Of a DNA stretch of 64,000 nucleotides, positions 36,209 to 44,911 are shown piece by piece. The notes beneath the pieces are model-generated. The model did no database searches, was not told where the DNA came from, and saw only the letters and a program-made list of their open reading frames with translations. A program made the position numbers and the translations under genes. Origin of the DNA: Bacteroidia bacterium. GTDB taxonomy: Bacteria; Bacteroidota; Bacteroidia; J057. Where the stretch lies: assembly GCA_030430205.1 (NCBI GenBank), contig JAUIGE010000027.1:1-64000 (forward strand), given 5' to 3'. The number at the start of each line of letters is the position of its first letter. Positions within the stretch are counted from its first letter, which is position 1.

Positions 36209-38119
36209 ATGATCTTGGCAACTCAGGATGAGATATACGGATTAACATCCCTGAAAAGCAGTTTGCCATTGGGCCGCCTATTTTGTTGCTTCCTCTTGCT
36301 CGGTTTATGCTTTTGTTTGTGGACAAATGCGCAGACAGTCGATGGTTATTCATCTTCTGACATTTTTTATTTGCCTAAAATCAGTACCCATCAGGCACTT
36401 CCCGGCACAGATTTTTTTGTGGAAATTGCCAACCGAAAACGAGTCCCTCCGCCACAGGCGGAATACCCGGACTATATCAGCAGGCTGAAAGCCCTCGCCA
36501 ACCAGGCAAAAAAAGAAACACCTTTTTCACCATCCATCTCTTCGAGAGAGCTGGCACCCTCTCCTGAGATGCTTGCCGGGTTTCACGGCAATGACTACAA
36601 TGGTGCCCATCCGAACGACAACCACATTGCCATTTCGACCTCTGGCAAAATCGTCAGCCTGACCAACAGCCAAATATGTGTCTACGCCACAGATGGAGCT
36701 TTATTGAAAAAAAGCTCCTTACAGGCATTTGCCGATACCATCGGCACAGGCGCCAGCAAATATGACCCCCGGGTCCTCTACCATCCGCAGGCGGATCGTT
36801 TTGTGGTGATTTTCCTCAGCGGAAGAAATTCCGTGAATTCAAGGCTGGTCCTGGCCTTTTCGGCCACAGCAGCGCCAGAAGGTGCCTGGCACCTCTATAG
36901 CCTTCCGGGCAATATGCCCGGCCTGGGGGCAGCCGTCTATGCGGATTATCCGCAAATTGGCTTCTCTGCCTCGGAGCTGTTTATCAGCCTGAATCTTTTT
37001 GGCGACAATGACGATTTATTTGGCGCAGGCATCTGGCAAATAGCGGCAGATAAAGGTTTTGCCGGCGATAGCCTTTTGCTGAAAACGCATAGCCTTCCCG
37101 GAAAGCACTCGCTTTGCCCGATCACAAGCATGGCGCAGCCATCAGCAGATAATTTTTATTTCATCAGAAAAAGCCAGCTTCAACATGCCGATGATTTCAC
37201 TTTTTATGAAATCCGAACGCCTTTGTCCAATGGTGGCCTGATGGCCAGCCCTGTCACACTGGGCGCCGGGACAAATTATTATTTGTCTCCCGACAACAGC
37301 CAGAAGGGCAGTTTGCAACTGCTCAACAATGGTGACAGCCGCCTGCAGGCGGCTTATCGGATAGATAGCAGTTGCTATTTTGTCCTGAGTACACGGGCTC
37401 AAAATCGCCCTGCGATTTACCTGGGGCAGCTAAAGCTGCACCCCAATGGACTCAGCCAATCACAGCTTACGGCTTCCGTTATCGCCCATGACAGCCTGGA
37501 GCTTGCCTTTCCCAATTTGACTTATGCGGGCTACTGCTCAGCTAGCGGAAAGCATGCCCATGCCATCACTTTCAACTACTCCTCCCCTTTTCACTACCCT
37601 GGCAATGGCCTGGTCTATGTGGACACCAGTGGGCGGGTAAGTGATTTTTCCCTCAATCAGCAAAGCCATGGTCCCACTGGCACAGGAGATATAAACCAGC
37701 CTTTTCGCTGGGGAGACTATACGGGCATAGCCAGCAGATGGCCGGGAGAGATCTGGACCTCAGGCTATTACATCCGTTCTGACGGGCTTAATAGCAGTTG
37801 GCTTTCTCAAATAAAGGTAGGAAACAATCCCCTGCTCAATCTGCATGAAACACAGCAAGACAGGGACATTCCCTTTCTCCTGTATCCCAATCCGGCAAAA
37901 GATCGCTTCCAGCTACAAGTCAACATTGAAAAAGCTGATGTGTACCATGTCCGGCTTCTCAACCTGCAAGGCCGGCAAGTGGCTCAGCTCTTCCATGACA
38001 AACTTTGGCCCGGAAAGGCGGAACTCCGTTTTGACACCTATATGCTACAGCCAGGCGTTTATTTTGTGGAAATCAGGGGAAATGAATTTAGGGGACTCCA
38101 AAAACTGCTGGTTTTTTGA
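36209..38119 (+). CDS. T9SS-exported protein of unknown function
   Basis: This 636-residue protein has a signal peptide preceded by a polar stretch of about 25 residues (hydrophobic core LFCCFLLLGLCFCLW, cleavage near TNAQ). The middle, about 95-540, is beta-rich and may be a propeller: GFHGNDYNGAHPNDNH, then SKYDPRVLYHPQADRFVV and WGDYTGIA, a pattern seen in secreted proteins of Bacteroidota. The last 80 residues are a type A T9SS sorting domain (YPNPAKDRFQLQV, LLNLQGRQVAQL, LQPGVYFVEI). No catalytic motif was found. It follows the effector-associated-like gene after 39 bases with no own promoter visible, so the two may be cotranscribed. Confidence 0.82.
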   Translation: MILATQDEIYGLTSLKSSLPLGRLFCCFLLLGLCFCLWTNAQTVDGYSSSDIFYLPKISTHQALPGTDFFVEIANRKRVPPPQAEYPDYISRLKALANQAKKETPFSPSISSRELAPSPEMLAGFHGNDYNGAHPNDNHIAISTSGKIVSLTNSQICVYATDGALLKKSSLQAFADTIGTGASKYDPRVLYHPQADRFVVIFLSGRNSVNSRLVLAFSATAAPEGAWHLYSLPGNMPGLGAAVYADYPQIGFSASELFISLNLFGDNDDLFGAGIWQIAADKGFAGDSLLLKTHSLPGKHSLCPITSMAQPSADNFYFIRKSQLQHADDFTFYEIRTPLSNGGLMASPVTLGAGTNYYLSPDNSQKGSLQLLNNGDSRLQAAYRIDSSCYFVLSTRAQNRPAIYLGQLKLHPNGLSQSQLTASVIAHDSLELAFPNLTYAGYCSASGKHAHAITFNYSSPFHYPGNGLVYVDTSGRVSDFSLNQQSHGPTGTGDINQPFRWGDYTGIASRWPGEIWTSGYYIRSDGLNSSWLSQIKVGNNPLLNLHETQQDRDIPFLLYPNPAKDRFQLQVNIEKADVYHVRLLNLQGRQVAQLFHDKLWPGKAELRFDTYMLQPGVYFVEIRGNEFRGLQKLLVF

Positions 38120-38122
38120 GGC

Positions 38123-39064
38123 TTAGGCTTCCTCATTTCCGATCTTCCAAATTTTCAAATTGGATTTGAGTTTTTCCCACTTGACGCGATTCATCGCGCT
38201 GCGCTTCGTCAGTTTTTTAAACTGACGTTCTTCTACTTCTTCCCAATCCTCAAGCTGAAAGCTTGAGACAAAGGAAAGCGGCTTGAAAGTCTCGCCTTCA
38301 GGCGAGGAGAAGCGGTTCCAGGGGCATACCTCCTGGCAGATGTCACAGCCATAAAACCAGCCTTCCATCTGGCTGTTAAATTCGGGAGGTGTTTCCTCCC
38401 GCAATTCAATGGTCAGATAAGAAATGCATTTATTGCTATCCATCTGATAGGGCTGCAATGCATCGGTGGGACAATGGTCTATGCATCGGGTACAGGTACC
38501 ACAGTAGTCCTTGATGGGGCCATCGTAGCTGAGGTCGAGATCAATGATGATCTCTCCGATGAAGAAAAAGGAACCCTTTTTGGGGTTGATGAGGTTGGTG
38601 TTTTTGCCAATCCATCCCAGGCCGCTTCGCCTGGCCCAGTGCTTGTCCAGCACAGGTGCTGAATCGGTAAAAATCCTGCCGGGAACTTCCGTTCCCACTT
38701 CCTCTTGAATAAATTCAAATAAGCGATACAGCTTGTTTTTCAGGACTTTGTGATAATCTTCGCCCCAGGCGTAGATGGAGATCTTGGGAGAGCCTTCCGG
38801 CTGCTTCCAATCCGCCTGCGGATAGTAGTTGTGGATCACGCTGATCACAGACTTTGCCCCCTCCACAAGCAATCGCGGATCTACTCTTTTTTCAAAATGA
38901 TTTTCCATCCACTGCATACTGCCATGCCTCCCCTCTTTGAGCCACTGATCGAGATCACGGGCTTCTTTTTCCATAAATTCCGCACGGGAAATCCCCACCA
39001 AATCAAAGCCTAATGCAGTTCCTTGCGCTTTTATTCGTTCCGATAATATATTTTTGTCTATCAT
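38123..39064 (-). CDS. queG: Epoxyqueuosine reductase QueG
   Basis: This 313-residue cobalamin-dependent enzyme performs the last step of queuosine synthesis in tRNA, reducing epoxyqueuosine. Motifs are the N-terminal LGFDLVGISRAEF, the middle GWIGKNTNLI, and two 4Fe-4S clusters: CGTCTRCIDHCPTDAL and GCDICQEVCPWN. The C-terminal HEAT-like part seen in longer QueG is mostly absent, which is common in Bacteroidota. It is divergent from a small secreted protein and convergent with the T9SS gene (3-base gap). Confidence 0.95.
   Translation of the reverse strand: MIDKNILSERIKAQGTALGFDLVGISRAEFMEKEARDLDQWLKEGRHGSMQWMENHFEKRVDPRLLVEGAKSVISVIHNYYPQADWKQPEGSPKISIYAWGEDYHKVLKNKLYRLFEFIQEEVGTEVPGRIFTDSAPVLDKHWARRSGLGWIGKNTNLINPKKGSFFFIGEIIIDLDLSYDGPIKDYCGTCTRCIDHCPTDALQPYQMDSNKCISYLTIELREETPPEFNSQMEGWFYGCDICQEVCPWNRFSSPEGETFKPLSFVSSFQLEDWEEVEERQFKKLTKRSAMNRVKWEKLKSNLKIWKIGNEEA
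39049..39056 (+). promoter_or_regulatory. Promoter -7 box overlapping the queG start region
   Basis: TATTTTTG matches TAnnTTTG; a TTG lies 23 bases upstream (39023-39025). It predicts transcription starting about 30 bases before the ATG at 39094 and within the first codons of queG. Confidence 0.5.
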
Positions 39065-39093
39065 TCTGCTTCCTCTTTCTCTACAAAGATGCC

Positions 39094-39621
39094 ATGAAAA
39101 AACTATTTCTTCTTATCCTCTGTCTCTCCTTTTCTGCAATAAGTCTGTGCCAGGAACTAAGTCCCTATGATTTTCCTCCCGGAAAAGAAGGCCTAAAGGC
39201 TCTGGGAGACTACCTGGTGCAGGCAGATATACAGGAAAGGCAAAGACTTACCTATGAGCTTCTTCCCAAAAAGGGAGAGTATAAGGCAGTATTTCAGGAA
39301 GATGTGATAAAGAAACTCCAACGCTACCACAAGCGGTGGTACCGATCTGTCAGCCCCACGATTGGTCCTCGCTATGAGCTACAGGACAAAATTATCTGCC
39401 AGCAAACCCAAAAATCCGAAATTCTTGAAAGGAAAGGCGAGGCTGTACATTTCCCCGGAGGTTATCTGGAAATAGCAGATTGGTTGCTGTCAGATGTTTC
39501 CTTTTATCGTTTGCAGTTTGTGGAAAATGGTGCAAGGGTTGGTGAAAGTTTTGATGTCTTTGTCTATTTGGACGATCATTGGCGGGTTTTCCCCCATCCT
39601 TATAAAGCGAAAAATCCCTAA
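39094..39621 (+). CDS. Secreted protein of unknown function
   Basis: The start at 39094 gives MKKLFLLILCLSFSAISLC, a clean signal peptide; the longer frame begins inside queG. The product is 175 residues. The mature part is basic to neutral, with LSPYDFPPGKEGLKALGDYL and a later beta-rich segment (GGYLEIADWLLSDVSFYRLQ). A Cys at signal position 19 could make it a lipoprotein, but the residues before it (AISLC) are an acceptable lipobox only marginally. I do not recognise the family. Confidence 0.65.
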   Translation: MKKLFLLILCLSFSAISLCQELSPYDFPPGKEGLKALGDYLVQADIQERQRLTYELLPKKGEYKAVFQEDVIKKLQRYHKRWYRSVSPTIGPRYELQDKIICQQTQKSEILERKGEAVHFPGGYLEIADWLLSDVSFYRLQFVENGARVGESFDVFVYLDDHWRVFPHPYKAKNP

Positions 39622-39670
39622 ATCCATAGGAATCACAATTTCGGCCAACAATTTTCGTCAAATTTGAATG

Positions 39671-39678
39671 TATATTTG
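39671..39678 (+). promoter_or_regulatory. Promoter -7 box before the M16 peptidase pair
   Basis: TATATTTG, an exact match, 19 bases before the ATG at 39698. The -33 region has no clear TTG at the usual spacing. Confidence 0.5.
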
Positions 39679-39697
39679 ATCTTTTAATATTTTGTGA

Positions 39698-41032
39698 ATG
39701 AACATAATAGCAGACAAAATGAAGTGGAAGTTATTTGTTTTGACGTGTTTTCTATGGGCACCCGCTGCCTTTTGGGCCCAGGATGTGCAGATTGCTTTTG
39801 AGGAATACGACCTTCCCAATGGCATGCATGTCATTTTCCATGAGGACCATAGCGCGCCCATCACTGTGATCAGCATGTTGTACCATGTTGGGTCAAAAAA
39901 TGAGGATCCTGAACGCACGGGCTTCGCCCACTTTTTCGAACATCTTATGTTCGAGGGTTCGGAGCATATTGCCCGCGGGCAATTTGACAAAATAGTCAAT
40001 GGCTCCGGTGGCTACTCCAATGCTTTTACCACCAAAGACCAAACCTATTATTTTAATCTTTTCCCTTCCAACCACCTCGAATTGGGGCTATGGCTGGAGT
40101 CAGAGCGGCTTTTGCATGCCAAAATTGACGAAAAAGGCGTGGCCACCCAGCGGGAAGTAGTCAAGGAGGAAAGGCGCATGCGCTACGAAAGCCGCCCCTA
40201 TGGCACCGCCATAGAAGAGCTTTCCAAACGGGCTTTCACCCAGCATCCTTACAGATGGGAGCCCATCGGCTCAGCCCAATACATCGACCAGGCAAGCCTG
40301 GAGGAGTTCATGAAGTTTTACAAAACTTTTTATGTCCCGGAAAATGTCACGATGACCATCGTGGGTGACTTTGAACCCGCAAAAACGAAAAAACTGATCG
40401 CTCAATATTTTGGGGACATCCCCAGGGGTGGCAAAACCATCCCCCGGCCTTCGGCCGATGAGCCCTTTCGCTCCCGCGAAGTAAGAGATACCGTGCTGGA
40501 TAATATCCAGCTGCCGGGCGTTTTCATGTCCTACCGCTGTCCGGGGATCGGTACCAAAGATTATTATGCCCTGGAAATGATTTCCAATTTGCTCGACGGA
40601 GGCGAAAGTTCACGCTTTTCCGCAGAAATCATCAACAAGCAGCAAAAAGCCATACAGGCATCCTGCTTTTTCCGGTCCAATGAAGGCCCCAGCCAGATGC
40701 TGATTTTTACCATCGCAAGCAATGGAACCAAGGCCTACGAATTGGAAGTGGCTGTAAATGAGGAGCTTGAAAAGATCAGGGAAAATCTGATCTCGGAGCG
40801 AGAGTACCAAAAACTGCTCAATCAGATTGAAAATGATTTCATTTCTTCCAAAGGTTCTTTGGAGGGCCTGGCCCAAAGTCTGCCTTATTACAAGGTATTT
40901 ATGGGAAATACCAACCTCATCAATACCGAATTGAGCAACTACCGCGCAGTGAGCAGGGAAGATTTGCAGGCTGTAGCCAAAAAGTATTTAACCCGTGAAA
41001 ACCGGGTTGTTTTGTACTATTTACCTAAATAA
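39698..41032 (+). CDS. Active M16 family zinc metallopeptidase
   Basis: This 444-residue exported protein (signal peptide around MKWKLFVLTCFLWAPAAFWA; an in-frame ATG at 39719 is equally possible) has the M16 (pitrilysin/PqqL-type) two-lobed fold. The inverted zinc motif HxxEH is His78-Phe-Phe-Glu81-His82 in AHFFEHLMFEG, with the downstream glutamate in REVVKEERR about 75 residues later. It is expected to degrade or process peptides in the periplasm. The next gene encodes the inactive partner lobe, as in other alpha/beta M16 pairs. Confidence 0.93.
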   Translation: MNIIADKMKWKLFVLTCFLWAPAAFWAQDVQIAFEEYDLPNGMHVIFHEDHSAPITVISMLYHVGSKNEDPERTGFAHFFEHLMFEGSEHIARGQFDKIVNGSGGYSNAFTTKDQTYYFNLFPSNHLELGLWLESERLLHAKIDEKGVATQREVVKEERRMRYESRPYGTAIEELSKRAFTQHPYRWEPIGSAQYIDQASLEEFMKFYKTFYVPENVTMTIVGDFEPAKTKKLIAQYFGDIPRGGKTIPRPSADEPFRSREVRDTVLDNIQLPGVFMSYRCPGIGTKDYYALEMISNLLDGGESSRFSAEIINKQQKAIQASCFFRSNEGPSQMLIFTIASNGTKAYELEVAVNEELEKIRENLISEREYQKLLNQIENDFISSKGSLEGLAQSLPYYKVFMGNTNLINTELSNYRAVSREDLQAVAKKYLTRENRVVLYYLPK

Positions 41033-41042
41033 GATCCCGGAA

Positions 41043-43121
41043 ATGCATACCTATAAATTTCTCTTTATCCTCCTTTCCTTTTGTTTTTTCACAACGGTCC
41101 AGGGGCAGTTGGACAGAAGTAAAATGCCCGAGCCGGGCCCTGCGCCCGAAGTGCGGCTGGGCGAGCCACAGACTTTTCGTCTGGATAACGGCCTTCAGGT
41201 TTTTGTGGTCGAAAACCACAAACTTCCCCGTGTGAGCTTCACCCTTTTTGTCGACAATGACCCTGTTTTCGAAAAAAACAAGGCTGGTTATCTCTCCGCA
41301 GTTGGGGAGCTGATGCGCCGGGGAACGGCTAGCCGCAACAAGGAAGAGATCGACGAAGCCGTTGACTTTATAGGCGCAAGCCTTTATACGAGTTCCAATA
41401 GCATCTATGGTTCTTGCCTCAGCAAGCATAATGATTCCCTCTTTATGCTGATGTCAGAGATTATCCTGACGCCCAATTTTAACCAGGAAGAGCTGGATAA
41501 AATCAAGAATCAAAACCTTTCTCAAATCAAGGTTCGAAATGCCAATCCCAACGCCATTTCGCGCATCCTCAGCAATAAACTGATCTATGGAGAGACTCAT
41601 CCCTATGGAGAATTTGAATCGGAAAAAAGCTGGCAAAATATCCAATTGGAAGATTGCAGAAATCACTTTCTGACTTATTTCAGGCCTTCCAATGCCTATC
41701 TGGTAGTCGTGGGAGATATGGCTTTTGAGGAAGTGAAAAAGAAAGCCAATCAATATTTTGGGCCATGGAAAAAGAAGGATATTCCTTCTCATAGCTATGA
41801 AATGCCTTCGGCTCCCGATATGCCCCAGGTGGCCCTGGTGGACTTTCCGAATGCTGTGCAATCGGTGATTGTGGTGGGCTATCCCATTGACCTGAAGCCT
41901 GGAGCGGAAGATGCCTTTGCAGTGCTCCTGGCCAATATGATATTGGGAGACGGGTCCACCGGACGTTTGTTCAGCAACCTCCGCGAGGAGCATGGCTGGA
42001 CCTATGGTGCCTATTCCTCCATTGACAATGACAAATGGGTGGGATCATTTACCGCTTCAGCTTCTGTCCGCAATGCGGTCACAGATAGCGCCATCACCGA
42101 AATCCTTCATGAGATGAAGAGAATAAGAAACGAGCTCATCACGGAGGAAGAACTCCGCCTCGCCAAAAACAACATGATAGGCGAATTTATCCGCAGCCTG
42201 GAAGATCCCCAGACGATTGCTCGTTTTGCTTTGAGGGTTGAGAGGTTTGGCCTGCCAAAAGACTATTATAAAAATTACCTCAAGCATATTGAGGCGGTGA
42301 GCATAGAAGATGTCCAGGCGGCCGCGAAAAAATACATTCGCCCCGATCAGGCACATATCATCGTTGTGGGCAAGGCAAGTGAAGTCGCTGAGAAGTTGAA
42401 GCCTCTAGGTGAATTGACTTACTATGACACCCAGGCACAAGCCTATAGACCTGATGAGAAGGGAATTCCTGAAGGCCTGACCGGAGCCAAAATCATCGAG
42501 CGTTACATCGCTGCAAGGGGGGGGAAACCGGCATTCGCAGAAATAAAAGACATCACCCGGGTATACACAGGAAAGGTCATGGACCAGGACCTCGAGCTAC
42601 GTATTTACCAAAAGGTCCCCAATATGTATCTCCAGCAGATGGATGCCGGAGGCTTTTCGCAAAAAACCATCTTTGATGGCAAAAACGGGATGAAAAGCGA
42701 TATGACGGGCAAGCAGGCCCTGGCTGGCAAGGAACTCGACCAGGTTAAATTGGAAGCGATCATCATGCCCTTGCAGGACCACCTCACAAATGGATTTGAG
42801 CTTAAATTGATGGGGGTTCAGGCTAATGGTAAGGGAGAAGACTTATATCAACTGGAAGTAAAGGACCGCCTTGGCAATACTTCAATACAGTACTTTGAAG
42901 CGAAAAGTGGTCTCCTGGTAAAAAAAGAAACAAGCGTCGAAACACCCGATGGGCAACACTTTACCCAAAGCACAGAAATACTCGCTTATCAGGATGTAAA
43001 TGGGATAAAAATTCCTTCCAGAATCGTACAAACTGTTGGTCCTCAAAGAATTGAACTTACAGCATCTGAGTTAAAGATCAATAGTGGATTGAAAAAAGGT
43101 CTGTTTAAAATTGAAAAATGA
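41043..43121 (+). CDS. Inactive M16 partner with extra C-terminal domain
   Basis: The start at 41043 gives MHTYKFLFILLSFCFFTT, a signal peptide, 10 bases after the stop of the active subunit. The 692-residue protein has M16 lobes over residues about 45-480, but where HxxEH should be it reads LSAVGELMRRG, so it cannot bind zinc. The SNLREEHGWTYGAYSS signature of M16B is intact. From about residue 490 an additional beta-rich domain (AKIIERYIAARGG, ending GLFKIEK) resembles the LolA/outer-membrane lipoprotein-sorting fold. It probably forms a heterodimer with the previous product; the extra domain may bind hydrophobic or membrane-associated substrates. Confidence 0.9.
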   Translation: MHTYKFLFILLSFCFFTTVQGQLDRSKMPEPGPAPEVRLGEPQTFRLDNGLQVFVVENHKLPRVSFTLFVDNDPVFEKNKAGYLSAVGELMRRGTASRNKEEIDEAVDFIGASLYTSSNSIYGSCLSKHNDSLFMLMSEIILTPNFNQEELDKIKNQNLSQIKVRNANPNAISRILSNKLIYGETHPYGEFESEKSWQNIQLEDCRNHFLTYFRPSNAYLVVVGDMAFEEVKKKANQYFGPWKKKDIPSHSYEMPSAPDMPQVALVDFPNAVQSVIVVGYPIDLKPGAEDAFAVLLANMILGDGSTGRLFSNLREEHGWTYGAYSSIDNDKWVGSFTASASVRNAVTDSAITEILHEMKRIRNELITEEELRLAKNNMIGEFIRSLEDPQTIARFALRVERFGLPKDYYKNYLKHIEAVSIEDVQAAAKKYIRPDQAHIIVVGKASEVAEKLKPLGELTYYDTQAQAYRPDEKGIPEGLTGAKIIERYIAARGGKPAFAEIKDITRVYTGKVMDQDLELRIYQKVPNMYLQQMDAGGFSQKTIFDGKNGMKSDMTGKQALAGKELDQVKLEAIIMPLQDHLTNGFELKLMGVQANGKGEDLYQLEVKDRLGNTSIQYFEAKSGLLVKKETSVETPDGQHFTQSTEILAYQDVNGIKIPSRIVQTVGPQRIELTASELKINSGLKKGLFKIEK

Positions 43122-43214
43122 CTTGTGGAAAGCATGTGTATAAAAAACATGTGACTATTATCACCCTAACTTTCACCTAAAAGCTCAACCTTTTTTGGGC
43201 CTTTTTTATTAATA

Positions 43215-43231
43215 TTGACTTAATAAGTCAA
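43215..43231. promoter_or_regulatory. Perfect palindrome before the degenerate receiver gene
   Basis: TTGACTTA-A-TAAGTCAA is a perfect 8-bp inverted repeat with one central base, ending 10 bases before the ATG at 43242. It could be a dimeric repressor site or, in RNA, a small hairpin near the start codon. Confidence 0.6.
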
Positions 43232-43241
43232 TAACTTATAC

Positions 43242-43649
43242 ATGCAACCCTATCACATTTTGGTTTGTGAGCAGAATGCCGACCATGCCGAGCTTCTGGT
43301 CTACAATCTAAAAAAAGCGGGATACCATCCGACCGTTTTAGCTTCAGATGAGATACTCTCTCATGCTGCCCAAAGAAAACCGCATATGGTTATTCTGGGA
43401 AGTACCACGGATGACCAGGAAAAAAGGCGTATAGGAAAGGCTATCAAAGAGAACCCTAAGCTAGGGCATACCCTTGTACTTTGCCTGACTACCAATGACT
43501 TTAGCAACATCATCTCCTCCCCTTCTCAGTCTTTCATAGATGCATGTTTAATCCTGCCACAAAAGCCTAAGCAAATCATCAAAACCATCGGGAATTTGTT
43601 TACCCAATTCGCGACTCCTTTGATTCCTGTATTCAATTTAGATTCCTAA
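43242..43649 (+). CDS. Degenerate receiver-domain protein
   Basis: This 135-residue protein is a stand-alone CheY-like receiver: YHILVCEQNADHAELLVYNL, then KPHMVILGSTTDDQEK, CLTTND and LPQKPKQII. The phospho-acceptor Asp of the VILD motif is replaced by Gly (VILGS), and the N-terminal acidic pair is reduced (CEQNAD). The Lys-Pro near the end is kept. It therefore should not be phosphorylated normally and may act as a constitutive or ligand-driven binding module. No output domain and no kinase partner lie beside it. Preceded by a perfect palindrome. Convergent with the nucleotide cyclase gene. Confidence 0.8.
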   Translation: MQPYHILVCEQNADHAELLVYNLKKAGYHPTVLASDEILSHAAQRKPHMVILGSTTDDQEKRRIGKAIKENPKLGHTLVLCLTTNDFSNIISSPSQSFIDACLILPQKPKQIIKTIGNLFTQFATPLIPVFNLDS

Positions 43650-43695
43650 AACCTATTGGAAAAGATCGATGCCTCTGTTTCCTGTAATGCACTGC

Positions 43696-44790
43696 TTACA
43701 GGACAGAAACTTTTGCCGCCTTTTCGACAGAAAAGAGTTCCATCTCTTCTACTTTGCCTTTAAGCAAAAATTTCCCTTCGGAAAAAGGGATATAATCAGG
43801 GCTTAGCGCGGCATGTTCGCGCACAAATTCAGATATCAAAAAGTTGGTGGACAACTCATTGCATTTTTGTTGAATGCGCGCAGCTGTATTGATAACCGTG
43901 CCGTGGAAGGCAATTTCCTTTTTCAATTCGCCGACCTCTGCCACAATGATAGGCCCTCCATGCAAGCCCGCTTTAAACTGGGGCCTCACGCCATATTTTT
44001 CCTCATACCGATCCGCCTTGCTCTCAATGATTTGAAGCATGCCCACAAAGCAATGGATAGGCCTGGTATTTTTGCGTTTGCTTTTGCTCAATGGCCAGTA
44101 CACCACCACTTCGTCCCCTACATATTGGTAAATGCGGCCATTGAACACATAAATAGGCTCCGAAATATCGCTGATGAAATCGCGGATAAACTCACTATAG
44201 ATGCTGCTATTGAGGTGATCGGCAATGGTCGTAGAAGCTTTCAGGTCCACAAACATAAAAATATTAGTCTCCCAGGTGGGGTGAATGTATTTTCCTGTAA
44301 TGAAATTGAACAAGCGTCCCCTTCCGATATATCTCCTGACCTGAAGGACACTGAGAGCTACAATGATTTCCATTGCATAAAACAACAATAACTGCAAAAA
44401 CTCCTCTCCCCGGAGGGGTTGGAGCCAGCCATTGCCGGCATTATTCAGTTCGCTGAACAGGTTGATGCCTGCCAGTATGGCAAAAAGGAAATTGAATAGC
44501 CAAATGGTAAGTACGAGCAGCAAGGTCAGTATGCTCGTCCGGATAAGTAATGCCAGCCAAAAACGAAAGCGTTTGAAGGATCGCCTCAATACAAACTCAT
44601 CCACAAAGCCTACCAGAGCACCTGGAAATATGGCGATCAGCAGTCGTTGATCCAGGTACAATACGATGCGTCCCTCATCAGAGATCGGCAATATCAGGAT
44701 ATGAATCAGGTAAAAAAACAACGTCAGTAGCTGGAAAAGCACTGCATATTGAAAAACTACTGTCAGCCGATATTTTGTCCCAGGCTTCAT
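43696..44790 (-). CDS. Membrane class III nucleotide cyclase
   Basis: The ATG at 44790 is chosen (the longer frame begins at a TTG). The 364-residue protein has an N-terminal membrane region of about five TM helices (15-155) and a C-terminal class III cyclase domain (about 170-350). Metal-binding aspartates are Asp182 in MFVDLKAST and Asp227 in YQYVGDEVVVYW, and the AFHGTVINTAARIQQKC stretch holds the transition-state Asn/Arg pair. It is expected to make cAMP or cGMP; nucleotide choice is uncertain. There is no HAMP. An exact -7 box (TACCTTTG) is upstream. Confidence 0.9.
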   Translation of the reverse strand: MKPGTKYRLTVVFQYAVLFQLLTLFFYLIHILILPISDEGRIVLYLDQRLLIAIFPGALVGFVDEFVLRRSFKRFRFWLALLIRTSILTLLLVLTIWLFNFLFAILAGINLFSELNNAGNGWLQPLRGEEFLQLLLFYAMEIIVALSVLQVRRYIGRGRLFNFITGKYIHPTWETNIFMFVDLKASTTIADHLNSSIYSEFIRDFISDISEPIYVFNGRIYQYVGDEVVVYWPLSKSKRKNTRPIHCFVGMLQIIESKADRYEEKYGVRPQFKAGLHGGPIIVAEVGELKKEIAFHGTVINTAARIQQKCNELSTNFLISEFVREHAALSPDYIPFSEGKFLLKGKVEEMELFSVEKAAKVSVL

Positions 44791-44817
44791 AAAGTAAAAA
44801 GCATTTGTATAAGGGGG

Positions 44818-44825
44818 CAAAGGTA
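44818..44825 (-). promoter_or_regulatory. Promoter -7 box for the cyclase gene
   Basis: Minus-strand TACCTTTG, exact TAnnTTTG, 27 bases before the ATG at 44790. It lies next to the terminator hairpin of secDF. Confidence 0.5.
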
Positions 44826-44830
44826 AAAAG

Positions 44831-44870
44831 AAATAAGGGCATAAAGTTGTTAGACTTTATACCCTTATTT
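44831..44870 (-). terminator. Long hairpin after secDF
   Basis: AAATAAGGG-C-ATAAAGT and ACTTTAT-A-CCCTTATTT pair over 16 bp around a 6-base loop, about 40 bases after the secDF stop. It probably ends the secDF transcript before the cyclase promoter. Confidence 0.8.
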
Positions 44871-44881
44871 CATGTAGTTAT

Positions 44882-44898
44882 CCTGAAAACTTTTCAGG
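44882..44898 (-). terminator. Small hairpin directly after secDF
   Basis: CCTGAAAA-C-TTTTCAGG, a perfect 8-bp stem with a single-base centre, 13 bases after the secDF stop. With the longer hairpin it makes a tandem arrangement. Confidence 0.5.
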
Positions 44899-44911
44899 AA
44901 AGTTTTTTGTA

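Noticed and set aside
43122-43214. Terminator after the M16 pair
   Set aside because: The AAAAGCTCAACC/GGGCCTTTT arms pair too poorly to call.
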